64,000 bases of DNA from Streptomyces sp. NRRL S-244 (GCF_000717915.1 NZ_JOCX01000010.1:213204-277203), one strand, 5' to 3'. Shown: positions 45,727 to 55,067, numbered from the stretch's first letter. A program made the numbers and translations. Notes: generated by a model from the sequence alone, not told the origin.

Positions 45727-46347
45727 TCAGGACTCCTTGACCGCGATGGTCTCCACCGTGTTCGCGACGTGCTCGAACGCGTCGGCCGCCTCTTCGAGCA
45801 CGTCGACGATCTGCTTGAGCTTCAGCACCTCGATGGCGTCGTACTTGCCGTTGAAGAGCTGTGCGAGCAGCTTGCGGTGGATCTGGTCGGCCTGGTTCTC
45901 GAGGCGGTTGACCTCGATCCAGTACTCGGTCAGGTTGTCCATCGTCCGCAGGTGCGGCATGGCCTCGGCGGTCAGCTCCGCCGCCCGCGCCAGCACCTCG
46001 ATCTGCTGCTCGACACCCTTGGGGAGCTCCTCCACCTGGTACAGGACGACCAGGTCGACGGCCTCCTCCATGAAGTCCATGATGTCGTCGAGCGACGAGG
46101 CCAGGTTGTAGATGTCCTCGCGGTCGAACGGCGTGATGAAGGAGGAGTTCAGCTGGTGGAAGATCGCGTGTGTGGCGTCGTCCCCCGCGTGCTCGGCTGC
46201 CCGCATCCGCTCCGCGATCTCGGCCCGGGCGGAGGAGTCCGCTCCGAGCAGTTCCATCAGGAGCTTCGAGCCCGTGACGATGTTGTCCGCGGATGCGGCG
46301 AACATGTCGTAGAAGCTCGTCTCCCTGGGGGTCAGACGAAATCGCAC
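45727..46347 (-). CDS. PhoU-like DUF47 protein, partner of the Pit transporter
   Basis: 206 residues, all helical, with the DUF47 metal-cluster motif EHAGDDATHAIFHQLNSSFI (about 51-70) and FDREDIYNLASSLDDIMDFM (about 74-93). Such proteins regulate Pit transporters from the cytosolic side. The GTG at 46345-46347 has GAGGA 6 nt upstream. Confidence 0.93.
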   Translation of the reverse strand: MRFRLTPRETSFYDMFAASADNIVTGSKLLMELLGADSSARAEIAERMRAAEHAGDDATHAIFHQLNSSFITPFDREDIYNLASSLDDIMDFMEEAVDLVVLYQVEELPKGVEQQIEVLARAAELTAEAMPHLRTMDNLTEYWIEVNRLENQADQIHRKLLAQLFNGKYDAIEVLKLKQIVDVLEEAADAFEHVANTVETIAVKES

Positions 46348-46384
46348 GTGAGGTCCTCGGGGTGCATTGGATTCGGTCAGGCTG

Positions 46385-46414
46385 ATGCTAGGCGCATCCC
46401 CCGGCCAGGGCTAA
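46385..46414 (-). promoter_or_regulatory. Possible promoter of the PhoU-like/Pit operon
   Basis: On the minus strand -10 TAGCAT (46390-46385) is 18 nt from a weak -35 TTAGCC (46414-46409). A small palindrome GATGC-TAGGC-GCATC (46384-46398) covers the -10 and could bind a regulator. No PHO box is visible. Confidence 0.4.
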
Positions 46415-46503
46415 CCGGCGGTTCCGGGCGATTACCCAGTGTCCTCCATCAGGCAGAGTGAGGACCACGGGCCCCTGCCGCTCCGTCCGGGGCCCAGTAC
46501 CCT

Positions 46504-46520
46504 ATACCCATGAGGGGTAT
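46504..46520. promoter_or_regulatory. CsoR operator
   Basis: ATACCC-N5-GGGTAT is a perfect inverted repeat 33 bp upstream of csoR. This is the copper-operator pattern bound by CsoR in Streptomyces, so the gene is probably autoregulated. Confidence 0.85.
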
Positions 46521-46553
46521 CCATCCCCCTCGATCCGGACCACGGGAGGACGC

Positions 46554-46934
46554 ATGACTGCCATCGAGGCGGAGGGCTCCGGAGCCGACGTCACCACAGG
46601 TACGGGAACGGCGACCGGGACCTCCACTGCCACCGCTACCGCCACGGGCGCGGTGCACGGCTACCACCACCAGAAGGACGAGCACCTCAAGCGGCTGCGC
46701 CGCATCGAGGGCCAGATCCGCGGTCTACAGCGGCTCGTCGACGAGGACGTCTACTGCATCGACATACTCACCCAGGTCTCGGCGAGCACGAAGGCCCTCC
46801 AGTCCTTCGCGCTCCAGCTGCTCGAAGAGCACCTGCGGCACTGCGTCGCCGACGCCGCCGTCAAGGGCGGGGACGAGATCGACGCCAAGGTCGAGGAAGC
46901 GACGAAGGCGATCGCCCGCCTGCTGCGCACCTGA
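46554..46934 (+). CDS. csoR: Copper-sensing repressor CsoR
   Basis: 126 residues. Residues 1-36 are a Thr/Ala/Gly-rich tail with a TATATATGAV run. Then follows the four-helix CsoR core (LKRLRRIEGQIRGLQRLVDE). The copper ligands are visible: Cys in VYCIDI, and His and Cys in EEHLRHCVAD (H-x3-C). Copper binding releases DNA. The ATG at 46554 has GGGAGGA upstream. No copper ATPase gene is next to it; targets must lie elsewhere. Confidence 0.92.
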   Translation: MTAIEAEGSGADVTTGTGTATGTSTATATATGAVHGYHHQKDEHLKRLRRIEGQIRGLQRLVDEDVYCIDILTQVSASTKALQSFALQLLEEHLRHCVADAAVKGGDEIDAKVEEATKAIARLLRT

Positions 46935-46950
46935 CCCGGTACGGCGGCGG

Positions 46951-47112
46951 CTACAGCCCGAGACCCATCAGGACCTCGTCGATCCGGTCCTGGCTGAGCC
47001 GCTCCTCGTCCGCCGCGGACGCCGCGATGATCAGCTCGCCGCACAGCTCGATCTCGGCGAGCGCCACGTGGTCCTGCACCGTCGTACCGCCTGCGGGAGT
47101 CACGCGTGTCAC
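46951..47112 (-). CDS. Conserved small acidic protein (53 residues)
   Basis: A GTG-started frame gives a soluble acidic protein with a long amphipathic helix (HVALAEIELCGELIIAASAA) and a DRIDEVLMGLGL end. Codon use is typical and I recall the same small gene in other Streptomyces next to csoR-type genes. A second GTG at 47103 with AGGTG upstream is an alternative start (50 residues). The function is unknown. Confidence 0.7.
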   Translation of the reverse strand: MTRVTPAGGTTVQDHVALAEIELCGELIIAASAADEERLSQDRIDEVLMGLGL

Positions 47113-47244
47113 CTCGATCTGCCGTCATCGGTCAGGGGCCGTCTCAGCGTAGGGAGGGCGGGGCGCTGTGCGCATGACACGGATGGACCATTTCCGGATA
47201 CCGGGCCATGGCCCGATCGCGCCGCCCCGGCACCGTCCGGCCGG

Positions 47245-48078
47245 CTATTCGGCGATCTTCCCGGCGTAAATGTCCCCGCTTGCGGGCAATACGACCTTCA
47301 CCGGCGTCCCGAACCCGTAGAGCAGCGTGGTCGAGGAGACATCGATCACGCCATTGTTGACGTAGCTGAAGCGGTGCCGGACCTTCCGCAGCCGGCCCTC
47401 CTCGTCGAGGTAGACGTCGAACGGCACGGCGTCCTTGCTGAACCCTTTCGCCGCCGCCTCCAGTGCCCCCTTGACCGCCGGTGAGGCGTTCTTCGCGGCC
47501 TGCCCGATGTCGGTGGTCCCGCGGTAGTGCCGCACCTTGGTGCCCGCCACCTCGGTCTCTCCCACGTACGTCGCCTCCTGTACGCCGCGCAGCAGCTCGG
47601 CCGCGGCCAGCGGATCGGTGGCCCCGCCCGTGACGAGGTTCCCGTCGGCGAGGGCCGTCGTGTCGACCCGCACCCACTTGTCGTCGGGGACGCCCGCGCC
47701 CCGGTTCTTCATGTACAGGGCCCCGGGGACGAGCAGCTCGGTGATGGGCCGGTGCTCGTCCTTGCCGGCCGCGTCCGCCGGGAGCATCACCAGGAGCTGG
47801 CCCATCCGGTTCTTGAAGTCGACGCCGCCCTCGCCGCGGATCGTGACCCGGGTCCCGCCCGTGGCCATCTCCATGGCCGTACGGGCCTGCGCGCTGCCGG
47901 TCTTCGCCAGCCGGTCGGCGGCTCCCCGTACGGTCGCGGCCGGGTCGGCGGGGGGCCGGCCGTCGTCCTTGGCCGCGCCCGCGCACCCGCCGACCGCGGC
48001 CAGGGTCACGGCCATGCCGAGGGCGAGCGCCACCTCACCCGCACGCCCGCGCCGCCGCCTGTGCTGGTGCACCACCAT
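47245..48078 (-). CDS. Lipoprotein with LolA/LppX-like fold
   Basis: 277 residues. A basic N-terminus (HRRRRGRAG) and hydrophobic stretch lead to the lipobox VGGC near residue 32. The outer domain, with the DFKNRMGQLLVMLPAD region and an alternating strand pattern, resembles the LppX/LprG or LolA fold that carries lipids, but I see no diagnostic motif. The ATG at 48076-48078 is chosen because the upstream part of the frame is not signal-like. Confidence 0.8.
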   Translation of the reverse strand: MVVHQHRRRRGRAGEVALALGMAVTLAAVGGCAGAAKDDGRPPADPAATVRGAADRLAKTGSAQARTAMEMATGGTRVTIRGEGGVDFKNRMGQLLVMLPADAAGKDEHRPITELLVPGALYMKNRGAGVPDDKWVRVDTTALADGNLVTGGATDPLAAAELLRGVQEATYVGETEVAGTKVRHYRGTTDIGQAAKNASPAVKGALEAAAKGFSKDAVPFDVYLDEEGRLRKVRHRFSYVNNGVIDVSSTTLLYGFGTPVKVVLPASGDIYAGKIAE

Positions 48079-48209
48079 CGCCTGCCAACCCCCAACGCAT
48101 GACCGCTGCTTGCCCGAGGCCCCCACCCGCTCCGGTTAACGAGGTCCGGGGTTTCCCGTCACGGTCGCCTCGGTCCCGGGGCCCCAAGCGGTCCGGGTAC
48201 CGTGGTGGT

Positions 48210-48428
48210 GTGGATTCGCAGAGCAAAGCGTCGCTTGTCCCTCCGCTTGACGTCGCGCCGCACTCCCGTCCCACGGAGCGGCCACCCACCGGGCCCACCG
48301 GGCACACCACGAGCACCGCCGAGCGCGGGGCTTTCTGCCTTGCCTCCTGCACCTGCGGCTGGAGAGGCCCGGCCCGCCGCTCCCGCGATCTGGCCCGCAG
48401 GGACGCGGACCGGCACCCCACCACCTGA
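48210..48428 (+). CDS. Small protein with a Cys-rich CTCGWRG motif
   Basis: 72 residues from the GTG at 48210, which lies 6 nt after TACCGT (48198-48203), a leaderless layout. Residues 1-40 are Pro/Thr-rich; then CLASCTCGWRGPARRSRDLA carries three cysteines and could form half of a zinc site. The basic Arg-rich end follows. The function is unknown. Confidence 0.65.
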   Translation: MDSQSKASLVPPLDVAPHSRPTERPPTGPTGHTTSTAERGAFCLASCTCGWRGPARRSRDLARRDADRHPTT

Positions 48429-48502
48429 CCGGGAAGCCCGGCGGGTCGCCCGTTCGGACGGCCCGGCTGGCCGGGGTCCCCGGGAGCGGATGCCCTGGTT
48501 GC

Positions 48503-48736
48503 ATGCCAGGACCCGCACCCCGCGTCGCCGCCCTCCTCTGGGCCCTGCTCATCGTGCTCACGCCCGCCGCCGCGGCCTCGGCCCGCCCGACGGGTTCGGC
48601 GGACGGCCCGGCCGACGTGGCCCTGGCCATCGGGGCGACCACCACGGCGGCCGTGGCCACCGGCTTGTGGCTGCGCTCCCGGTACCGCCGCGAGGACGAC
48701 TCGGAGGGCAGCGGCGCGGAGAGCGGCGACCCGTGA
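48503..48736 (+). CDS. Small membrane protein with signal peptide
   Basis: 77 residues: a signal peptide (about 1-27, ending ASA), a second hydrophobic stretch (about 36-57, with ALAIGATTTAAVATGLWL) and a charged cytosolic tail (RYRREDDSEG). Its last bases overlap the next small gene (GTGA). The function is unknown. Confidence 0.6.
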   Translation: MPGPAPRVAALLWALLIVLTPAAAASARPTGSADGPADVALAIGATTTAAVATGLWLRSRYRREDDSEGSGAESGDP

Positions 48737-48843
48737 GTCCGCGCCCCCGCCCGAGGGCGGTCCGCCTGTGCTTCGGCGGAGCGGGCCTGTGCCTGCTGGC
48801 GGCGGTCCTGGTCTCCGTATGGCACGCGTACGGGCGGCCGTGA
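48733..48843 (+). CDS. 36-residue membrane peptide coupled to the previous gene
   Basis: A GTG-started frame overlaps the previous stop by 4 bp and encodes a basic start (SPRPRPRAVR) and one helix (about 12-31, with two cysteines). The GTGA junction and codon pattern support translation, but the size makes it uncertain. Confidence 0.45.
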   Translation: MSPRPRPRAVRLCFGGAGLCLLAAVLVSVWHAYGRP

Positions 48844-48877
48844 GCCGGACCCGCGGCTCCCGCTCCTCCTCGTACTC

Positions 48878-49576
48878 CTACGCGGCGAGGTCGCTCTCGT
48901 GCGGGGCCGGCGGCTGCGCGAGGTCCACCGGGCGGGCCAGGGCGCGGCGCTTGGCCCGGACCAGCCGGCCGGCGCGCGGCGAGCGGGCCACCGCCCGCAC
49001 CACCGGGGTCAGCAGCGCCATCGCGAGCGGGGCGAGCAGCAGGACGACGGCGGTGCCGAGCGCGAAGCCGCCGATGACGTCGGTGGGGTAGTGGACGCCG
49101 AGGTACACCCGGCAGAGGCCCTCGGCGAGGGCCAGCCCGATCCCGATGAGCCCGAGCTTGCGGTGGGCGATGAACAGGCCGACGCCCAGGGCCATCGCGA
49201 GGCCGGCGTGGCCGCTGACGAAGGAGAAGTCGCCGGGGCCGGAGTACGGGGCGAGCACGTCCAGGCCGCCGTGCGTGACGAACGGCCGCGGCCGGGCGAC
49301 GAACGCGCGCAGCGGGACGTTCACGAGGAGGACGAGCGCGGCGGCGAGCGGAGCCCATACGAGGGCGGCGAACGACTCGGCGGCCGTGGCCTCGTCCTGC
49401 CGGCGCGTACCGTGCCAGCACCACAGGAAGAGGAGCACCAGGGCCAGCGGGATCCCGTACGAGCCGACGAGGCCGACGGCCCGGTCGACCGCGGCCGGGG
49501 CGTGCCGCGCCAGTCCGTTGATGTCGTACAGCAGGCTTACGTCCACGTTCGGCCCACCGGTTGTGAGTCCAGCCAT
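48878..49576 (-). CDS. PAP2-family membrane phosphatase
   Basis: 232 residues with about five to six helices and the three PAP2 motifs: RAFVARPRPF (about 88-97), FVSGHA (about 118-123) and RVYLGVHYPTDV (about 155-166), which hold the catalytic His residues. Members remove phosphate from undecaprenyl diphosphate or phosphatidate at the outer membrane face. It is downstream of the transglycosylase gene. The 226-bp gap 49577-49802 shows nothing else. Confidence 0.9.
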   Translation of the reverse strand: MAGLTTGGPNVDVSLLYDINGLARHAPAAVDRAVGLVGSYGIPLALVLLFLWCWHGTRRQDEATAAESFAALVWAPLAAALVLLVNVPLRAFVARPRPFVTHGGLDVLAPYSGPGDFSFVSGHAGLAMALGVGLFIAHRKLGLIGIGLALAEGLCRVYLGVHYPTDVIGGFALGTAVVLLLAPLAMALLTPVVRAVARSPRAGRLVRAKRRALARPVDLAQPPAPHESDLAA

Positions 49577-49802
49577 GGCGATGCGCCCCTTAGCCCTTGC
49601 TCGGTTCCCCTCGGGCGCACGCCGGTGTGCGCCCCTGAACCCCCCCGTTGATCAAGCCTGCGTCCATGGAACGCCCGTTCTGAACAGCGCGTTCCACTCT
49701 CCACCGAATGATCACGGCAACGTTATCGAAGAGAGACTCGTCGTCGCAGCTCAGGGCCTTGGGTTAACGCAGCGTGGGCAAGCGTGGACAAAGGCGCGGT
49801 GA

Positions 49803-50828
49803 CTAGGAAGACTTGGCGTCGGCGCTCCGGTCGGGAAGGGCCGCGGCCCCGTCCTTGGTGACACGCGTCGCCCCGAAGTAGTCCGGGGTGTCGATCTTGT
49901 CGAACCGGATCACGGCGCCGGTGTAAGGGGCGTTGATCATGTATCCGCCGCCCACGTAGAGGCCCACGTGGTGGATCGCCCGGGAGTTCGTCAGATCATC
50001 GGAGAAGAACACCAGGTCGCCGGGGAGCAGTTCATCGCGCGACGGATGCGACCCGGCGTTGTACTGGTCGTTGGCGACGCGCGGCAGCTCGATCCCCACC
50101 GACTCGTACGCGGCCTTGGTCAGACCCGAGCAGTCGAACCGCCCGTCCTGATCCGGCGTCCCGTTCCCGCCCCACAGGTACGGCGTCCCCAACTGCTTCT
50201 GCGCGAAGTAGATCGCCCCGGCCGCCTGCTGCGAGGGCGCGACCCGCCCGATGGGCCGCTCGAAGCTCTTCGCAAGGGTCGTGATGGCCTTCACGTACCC
50301 CTGGGTCTCGTTGTACGGAGGCACGCCGCCGTACTTGATGACCGCGTACGCCCCCGCGTTGTACGCCGCGAGCATGTTGCTCGTCGCGTCCCCCGGCACG
50401 CCCGCCACGTCCTTGGCCAGCTCGCAGTCGTACGAAGCCGCCGAGGGGATCGCGTCGTTGGGGTCCCAGATGTCGCGGTCGCCGTCACCGTCCCCGTCGA
50501 TGCCGTGCCCGGCCCAGGTGCCCGGGATGAACTGGGCGATGCCGCGGGCGTCGGCGGGGCTGACGGCATTGGGATTCCAGCCGCTCTCCGAGTACAGCTG
50601 CGCGGCCAGCAGCGCCGGGGTCATGGCCGGGCACAGCGTCCCCCACTTCTGCACCAGACTCTGGTACTTCGCGGGTACGGCCCCCTTGGCCAGCCCCAGC
50701 GCCCGGCCCCCGGCCGCCCCGGCTCCGGCGAGGCCGGCCGCGGCCGAGTACGTCCCCACCACGATCAGCACGAGGAAGCTCAGACAGAGCCCGATCCCGA
50801 TCCCGCCTGCCATCCAGAATCTGCGCAC
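49803..50828 (-). CDS. Bifunctional lytic transglycosylase / NlpC-P60 peptidase
   Basis: 341 residues. A signal-anchor helix (about 7-33) is followed by an SLT domain with catalytic Glu in LYSESGWNPNAVSP (about 78-91) and AAYNAGAYAVIKYGG. Then comes an NlpC/P60 domain with Cys in GRFDCSGLT (near 242), His in IHHVGLYVG and a third polar residue in MINAP (Asn in place of His). It can cut both glycan strands and stem peptides. This pairing is typical of enzymes that open the wall for conjugation or secretion machines, and a type IV-like cluster lies 5 kb away. GGGGGAG precedes the GTG start. Confidence 0.92.
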   Translation of the reverse strand: MRRFWMAGGIGIGLCLSFLVLIVVGTYSAAAGLAGAGAAGGRALGLAKGAVPAKYQSLVQKWGTLCPAMTPALLAAQLYSESGWNPNAVSPADARGIAQFIPGTWAGHGIDGDGDGDRDIWDPNDAIPSAASYDCELAKDVAGVPGDATSNMLAAYNAGAYAVIKYGGVPPYNETQGYVKAITTLAKSFERPIGRVAPSQQAAGAIYFAQKQLGTPYLWGGNGTPDQDGRFDCSGLTKAAYESVGIELPRVANDQYNAGSHPSRDELLPGDLVFFSDDLTNSRAIHHVGLYVGGGYMINAPYTGAVIRFDKIDTPDYFGATRVTKDGAAALPDRSADAKSS

Positions 50829-50889
50829 CCGTCAACACTCCCCCATCCCCGTCGCTTTAACGTGTGATTCGCCCGTGTCGCCGGATCCA

Positions 50890-52536
50890 CTAGGCCGCTT
50901 GGAAGCCCGTGCAGTGGATACTCGCGTATTTCGCAGGGTCATCCTCGACGTGGTAGAAGACCACCGTCCAGTCCCCCGGGTCGTTCGCCAGGGGCACGCC
51001 GGGGCGCGCCTTGCCGTTCACGTGCTCCGCGAAGTCTTCCGGGTACCTGAGCGTCAGGAACTCGCCCGTGTTCCATTTGCCGTAGATGTCGACGGGCTTG
51101 CTGGTGAAGCCCACGGCACGGTTGTCCATGGGGAAGGGCTGCCCGGTCTGCGGATCGAGGTCGTGCGGGGACCTGACCGCCACCGACACGTAGTACGGAT
51201 CGGGTTTGGTCTGGCTGTTCTCGGCGTACTTCACGCGCATCCTGATGGTCACAGACTTCCCGGAGACCTCGGTGCCGACCTGCAGGTCCGCGCCGGGCGG
51301 CTTCTGCTCCGCCCCGATGTTGCACGCGCCGGTGCCGTGCGCGGCACGTTCCGGGTCGGTGGAGGGCAGCCAGAAGTAGTGCGAGATCTGATTGCCCTCG
51401 ATGAACTCGGCGGGCGGCTTGGCTGCCGCGCCTTGCGACGCCGAGGGCGCGGCAGCAGCGTCCTTGCCCCGGTCCTGCCCCCGACCCTCCTCGCCCTTCC
51501 CGTCGGACGGAAGCAGCATCCAGGCGGCCAGGGACAGCGTTGCGACCACGGCCACGGACGCCGCGGCCCGCGGCGAACCCCACCCCGCCCGCCGCCCCGG
51601 TACGGGAACCGCGGCGTGCGTCGGGGTGTAGCCCGGCGGGAGGCCCGGGCCCTGCGTCCGCATCTCGTGCACCGGCACCGCCTCGCCCAGCGCCCCCAGC
51701 CCCAGGTACACCGGATCGTCGATCAGCGCGTCCCGCACCCCGCACCGGGCGATCACCTCCGCCGGCCCCGGCCGGGCCGCCGGGTCCTTCGCCACGCACG
51801 CCTCGATCAGCGCCGCCAGCCCCGGCTCCACCCCGGCCACGTCGATCGGCTCGTGCACCGCCCGGTAGCCCACCGTCGCCGCCACGCCCGTACCGAACGG
51901 CGGCCGCCCGGTCGCCGCGTACGCGAGCGTCGCGCCCAGCGCGAAGACGTCCGCGGCGGCCCCCGCCCCGGCGCCGAGCAGCACCTCGGGCGCCGTGTAC
52001 CCCGGTGTCCCGGGCGCCTGGCCGTCCTGGGTCAGGGCCGTCTCGCCCACGCCGCGCGCGATGCCGAAGTCGATGAGCTGCGGGCCCTGCGCGCCCAGGA
52101 TCACGTTCTGCGGCTTGAGGTCCCGGTGGGTCACCCCGTACGCGTGGACGCTCGCCAGCCCCTCCGCGAGGGCCGCGAACAGCCGCCGGCAGGTGTCCGC
52201 GGGCAAACCGCCGCGCTCCGCCACGGCATGACCGAGCGTCGGCCCCGCCACGTACTCCGTCGCCAGCCAGAACGGCGGCGCCGCCAGCGAGGCGTCGATC
52301 AGGTTCGCCGTGTACGCCGACCGCACCGCCCGTACGGTCTCGGCCTCGCGCCGGAACCGGGCGAGGGCCTCCGGGTGCCCGGTGATCTCGTCCCGGATCA
52401 CCTTCACCGCCACCAGGCGGCCGCCGGGCGAGCGCCCGAGGTACACCTGCCCCATCCCTCCGGCACCGAGCCGGGCCAGCAGCGCGTGCGCCCCGATACG
52501 GGCGGGGTCGACGTCTCTCAGGGCCTCCACCGGCAC
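50890..52536 (-). CDS. Membrane Ser/Thr protein kinase with outer domain
   Basis: 548 residues. The kinase domain (about 14-270) has LGAGGMGQVYLG, Lys45 in VAVKV, HRDLKPQN (Asp139, Asn144) and DFG (Asp156). A Pro-rich linker and a transmembrane helix (about 324-343) lead to an outer domain of about 200 residues with two cysteines (GACNIG and HCTGF) that may form a disulfide. No PASTA repeats are present. The outer part is a likely sensor, but I know no ligand. The GTG at 52536 is the family-like start. Confidence 0.92.
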   Translation of the reverse strand: MPVEALRDVDPARIGAHALLARLGAGGMGQVYLGRSPGGRLVAVKVIRDEITGHPEALARFRREAETVRAVRSAYTANLIDASLAAPPFWLATEYVAGPTLGHAVAERGGLPADTCRRLFAALAEGLASVHAYGVTHRDLKPQNVILGAQGPQLIDFGIARGVGETALTQDGQAPGTPGYTAPEVLLGAGAGAAADVFALGATLAYAATGRPPFGTGVAATVGYRAVHEPIDVAGVEPGLAALIEACVAKDPAARPGPAEVIARCGVRDALIDDPVYLGLGALGEAVPVHEMRTQGPGLPPGYTPTHAAVPVPGRRAGWGSPRAAASVAVVATLSLAAWMLLPSDGKGEEGRGQDRGKDAAAAPSASQGAAAKPPAEFIEGNQISHYFWLPSTDPERAAHGTGACNIGAEQKPPGADLQVGTEVSGKSVTIRMRVKYAENSQTKPDPYYVSVAVRSPHDLDPQTGQPFPMDNRAVGFTSKPVDIYGKWNTGEFLTLRYPEDFAEHVNGKARPGVPLANDPGDWTVVFYHVEDDPAKYASIHCTGFQAA

Positions 52537-52605
52537 GAGCCTGCCACACCGACTCCCGTGCGCGGCAGGCGGGTTGACCCCTCTCGCGGAGTCGGGAACG
52601 CGGGG

Positions 52606-53400
52606 TCAGGAACGCGGTGCGACGAACAGGCTCTGCGCGCTGCGCCCGATGGGCCCCTTCTCGTCGTGCAGCCGGGCGTCGGCGAGCCCGATCCCGCCCG
52701 CGTCCACGCTCGTACGGGCCTCCACGCAGGCCCACTCGCCCACCGGGTGGCGGTGCAGGTGCACGGTCAGGTCGCTGTTGACGAACACGTACCGGCCGAA
52801 GTCCATCACCGAGCTGATCCCGTTGCCCGAGTCGGCGGCGACCAGCACCCGGTCCAGCGGCCTGGGCTCCTCCCCGGCGACGAGCGGCACCTTCATCCGC
52901 ATCCAGCAGGTGCCCGGCCCCAGCTCGACGAAGGCGCCTTCGGTGAACCGGGTCTCCATCGCCGAGTGGTAGCCGGTCTCCCACGGCACCGGGAAGAACG
53001 GAGTCGGCCCCACCTCCCCGGGCGGCGGCAGCTGCGGCCCCGGCGCCACGCCCGGTACGGCCTCCCCGGCCACCCGGATCCGCAGCGCCCGCGCGAGCAT
53101 CACCGGCGCGGCCCCGGCCGGGCCGAGGGCGGCCTCGACCACCTCGGTGCTGCGGCCGGCCCGGAGCACCGAGGTGGTGACCTCCAGCGCGCCGATCGGC
53201 ACCGGCCGCAGGATCTCGTACGTGATCCTCGCGATCCGCATGTCCGCGCGGGCGCCCTCCCGCTCCTCCACGGCCCGCCCGAGCAGCGCGGCCGGCGGCC
53301 CGGCATGCTGCGAGCCCGGGTCCCACGGCCCGCGCGTGTACTCGGTGGCCAGGAACCGGCCGGCATCGACCCGCTCGTAGAACGCCTCGGAGATCGCCAT
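52606..53400 (-). CDS. Double hot-dog acyl-CoA thioesterase-like protein
   Basis: 264 residues with two hot-dog repeats of the TesB-like acyl-CoA thioesterase type (QHAGPPAALLGRAVE near 31-45; a DSGNGISSVMDFGRYVFVNS stretch near 190-209). It probably hydrolyses acyl-CoA, but the chain length is unknown. The ATG at 53400 lies 7 nt from TAGCGT, which suggests a leaderless mRNA. Confidence 0.85.
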   Translation of the reverse strand: MAISEAFYERVDAGRFLATEYTRGPWDPGSQHAGPPAALLGRAVEEREGARADMRIARITYEILRPVPIGALEVTTSVLRAGRSTEVVEAALGPAGAAPVMLARALRIRVAGEAVPGVAPGPQLPPPGEVGPTPFFPVPWETGYHSAMETRFTEGAFVELGPGTCWMRMKVPLVAGEEPRPLDRVLVAADSGNGISSVMDFGRYVFVNSDLTVHLHRHPVGEWACVEARTSVDAGGIGLADARLHDEKGPIGRSAQSLFVAPRS

Positions 53401-53519
53401 GGCCGGAACGCTACCGACAGGTAACCCGTCCCGCCAGGCTTCCCGGAAACCCGGCGGATCCGAACCTCACGGCCCGATCGCACGGGTTCCCCCGAACCCC
53501 ACGGGCCCAGCGGGCCGCC

Positions 53520-54128
53520 TCAGCGGGCGAAGCCCAGCCCGACTCCCAGCCCCACCAGCACCGACCCGATCGCCCGGTTCAACGCCTTCTGCGCCTTCAG
53601 CATCCGGTCGCGCAGCCGCGAGTTCGAGAAGAACAGCGCCACCGTGCCGAACCAGCCCAGGTGCGCCGCCGACATGAACAGCCCGTACCCGGCCTGCTGC
53701 CACAGCGGCGTCTGCGGATCGACGACCTGCGTGAACGTCGACACGACGAACAGCGTGGTCTTCGGATTGAGCACATTGGTCAGGAACCCGGAGCGCAGCG
53801 CGCCCAGCCGCGTCAGCTCCGGCTTGGACTCCAGGTCGACGCTGACCTCGGCCCGCGCCCGGAAGGTCCGTATCCCGATCCACACCAGGTACGCGGCGCC
53901 CGCCAGCTTGATCGCCGTGAACAGGGCCGTGGAGGAGGCGATGAGCAGACCGACCCCGAGCATCGTGTACGAGACGTGCACCAGCACCCCGGCCGCGACC
54001 CCGGCCGCCGCGAACAGCCCGGTGGGCCGCCCGTACAGGTAGCTGTTCCGTACGACCATGGCGAAATCGGCGCCGGGACTGATCACGGCGAGGAGGGTGA
54101 TGACGGCAACTGCGATCACTTCTGTCAT
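53520..54128 (-). CDS. LysE-family amino acid exporter
   Basis: 202 residues with six helices and the family motif [21 protein letters not shown] near residues 17-37. It exports amino acids or their analogues with proton exchange. The ATG at 54126-54128 fits the family start; the frame upstream is not hydrophobic. Confidence 0.92.
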   Translation of the reverse strand: MTEVIAVAVITLLAVISPGADFAMVVRNSYLYGRPTGLFAAAGVAAGVLVHVSYTMLGVGLLIASSTALFTAIKLAGAAYLVWIGIRTFRARAEVSVDLESKPELTRLGALRSGFLTNVLNPKTTLFVVSTFTQVVDPQTPLWQQAGYGLFMSAAHLGWFGTVALFFSNSRLRDRMLKAQKALNRAIGSVLVGLGVGLGFAR

Positions 54129-54207
54129 GTACGGGATGCTCACCGCCCCGGCGCTCCCGATCAACCCCTCACCGGGCCGCGCGCCCCCGACCGGTCACAA
54201 TGGAGGG

Positions 54208-55053
54208 GTGTCCGCCAACCCCGCCATACCCGGCACCCCCGCACTCCCCGTCCTCCCGGTCCTGCAAGCAGACTGCTCGAACTGCTTCGCGCTCTGCTGC
54301 GTAGCCCTGCCCTTCGCCAAGTCCAACGACTTCGCGGTGCACAAGGCCGCCGGAACCCCCTGCAAGAACCTCCAGGAGGACTTCCGCTGCGGCATCCACA
54401 CCCGGCTGCGCGACAAGGGCTTCCAGGGCTGCACCGTCTTCGACTGCTTCGGCGCGGGCCAGCAGGCCTCCCAGGTGACCTTCGGCGGCCGGGACTGGCG
54501 TACGCACCCCGGCACGGCCGGCGCGATGTACGAGGTCTTCCCGGTGCTGCGGCAACTGCACGAGCTGCTCTTCTACGTCACCGAGGCACTCACCCTCCCG
54601 GCGGCCGCCCCGGTCCACGCGGACCTGCGCCGCGCACAGACCGAGACCGCGCAGTGGACCGCGGCCGACGCGGAGGCCCTGACCACCCTGGACGTCGGCG
54701 CCCTCCGGCAGCGCGTCAACACGCTCCTCCTGCGCGCCAGCGAACTGGCCCGCGCCAAGGCCCCGGCCCGCAAGAAGAACCACCGCGGCGCCGACCTCAT
54801 GGGCGCCCGCCTCGCGGGCGCGGACCTGCGCGGCGCCAACCTGCGCGGCGCCTACCTGATCGCCGCGAACCTCAACGGCGCCGACCTGCGCCTCGCGGAC
54901 CTCATCGGCGCCGACTTCCGCGACGCCGACCTGCGCGGGGCGGACCTGCGGGGCGCCCTCTTCCTGACCCAGCCCCAACTTGCCGCGGCCCGGGGCGACG
55001 CGGCGACCAAGATCCCGTCGACCTTGGTCCGACCCGCCCACTGGGCCGCGTAA
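54208..55053 (+). CDS. Cys-rich domain fused to pentapeptide repeats
   Basis: 281 residues. The N-terminal 90 residues hold eight cysteines (23, 26, 30, 31, 52, 61, 75 and 80) in a pattern like the YkgJ-type putative zinc or iron-sulfur domain (CSNCFALCC, CGIHxxL, GFQGC). A helical middle follows, and residues 193-252 are about twelve pentapeptide repeats of the A(D/N)LxG type, which fold as a quadrilateral helix. The joint function is unknown; the repeats do not look like the DNA-mimic Qnr class in length. The GTG at 54208 lies 6 nt after CACAAT, a leaderless layout. Confidence 0.88.
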   Translation: MSANPAIPGTPALPVLPVLQADCSNCFALCCVALPFAKSNDFAVHKAAGTPCKNLQEDFRCGIHTRLRDKGFQGCTVFDCFGAGQQASQVTFGGRDWRTHPGTAGAMYEVFPVLRQLHELLFYVTEALTLPAAAPVHADLRRAQTETAQWTAADAEALTTLDVGALRQRVNTLLLRASELARAKAPARKKNHRGADLMGARLAGADLRGANLRGAYLIAANLNGADLRLADLIGADFRDADLRGADLRGALFLTQPQLAAARGDAATKIPSTLVRPAHWAA

Positions 55054-55067
55054 GCCGGCTACGAAGC

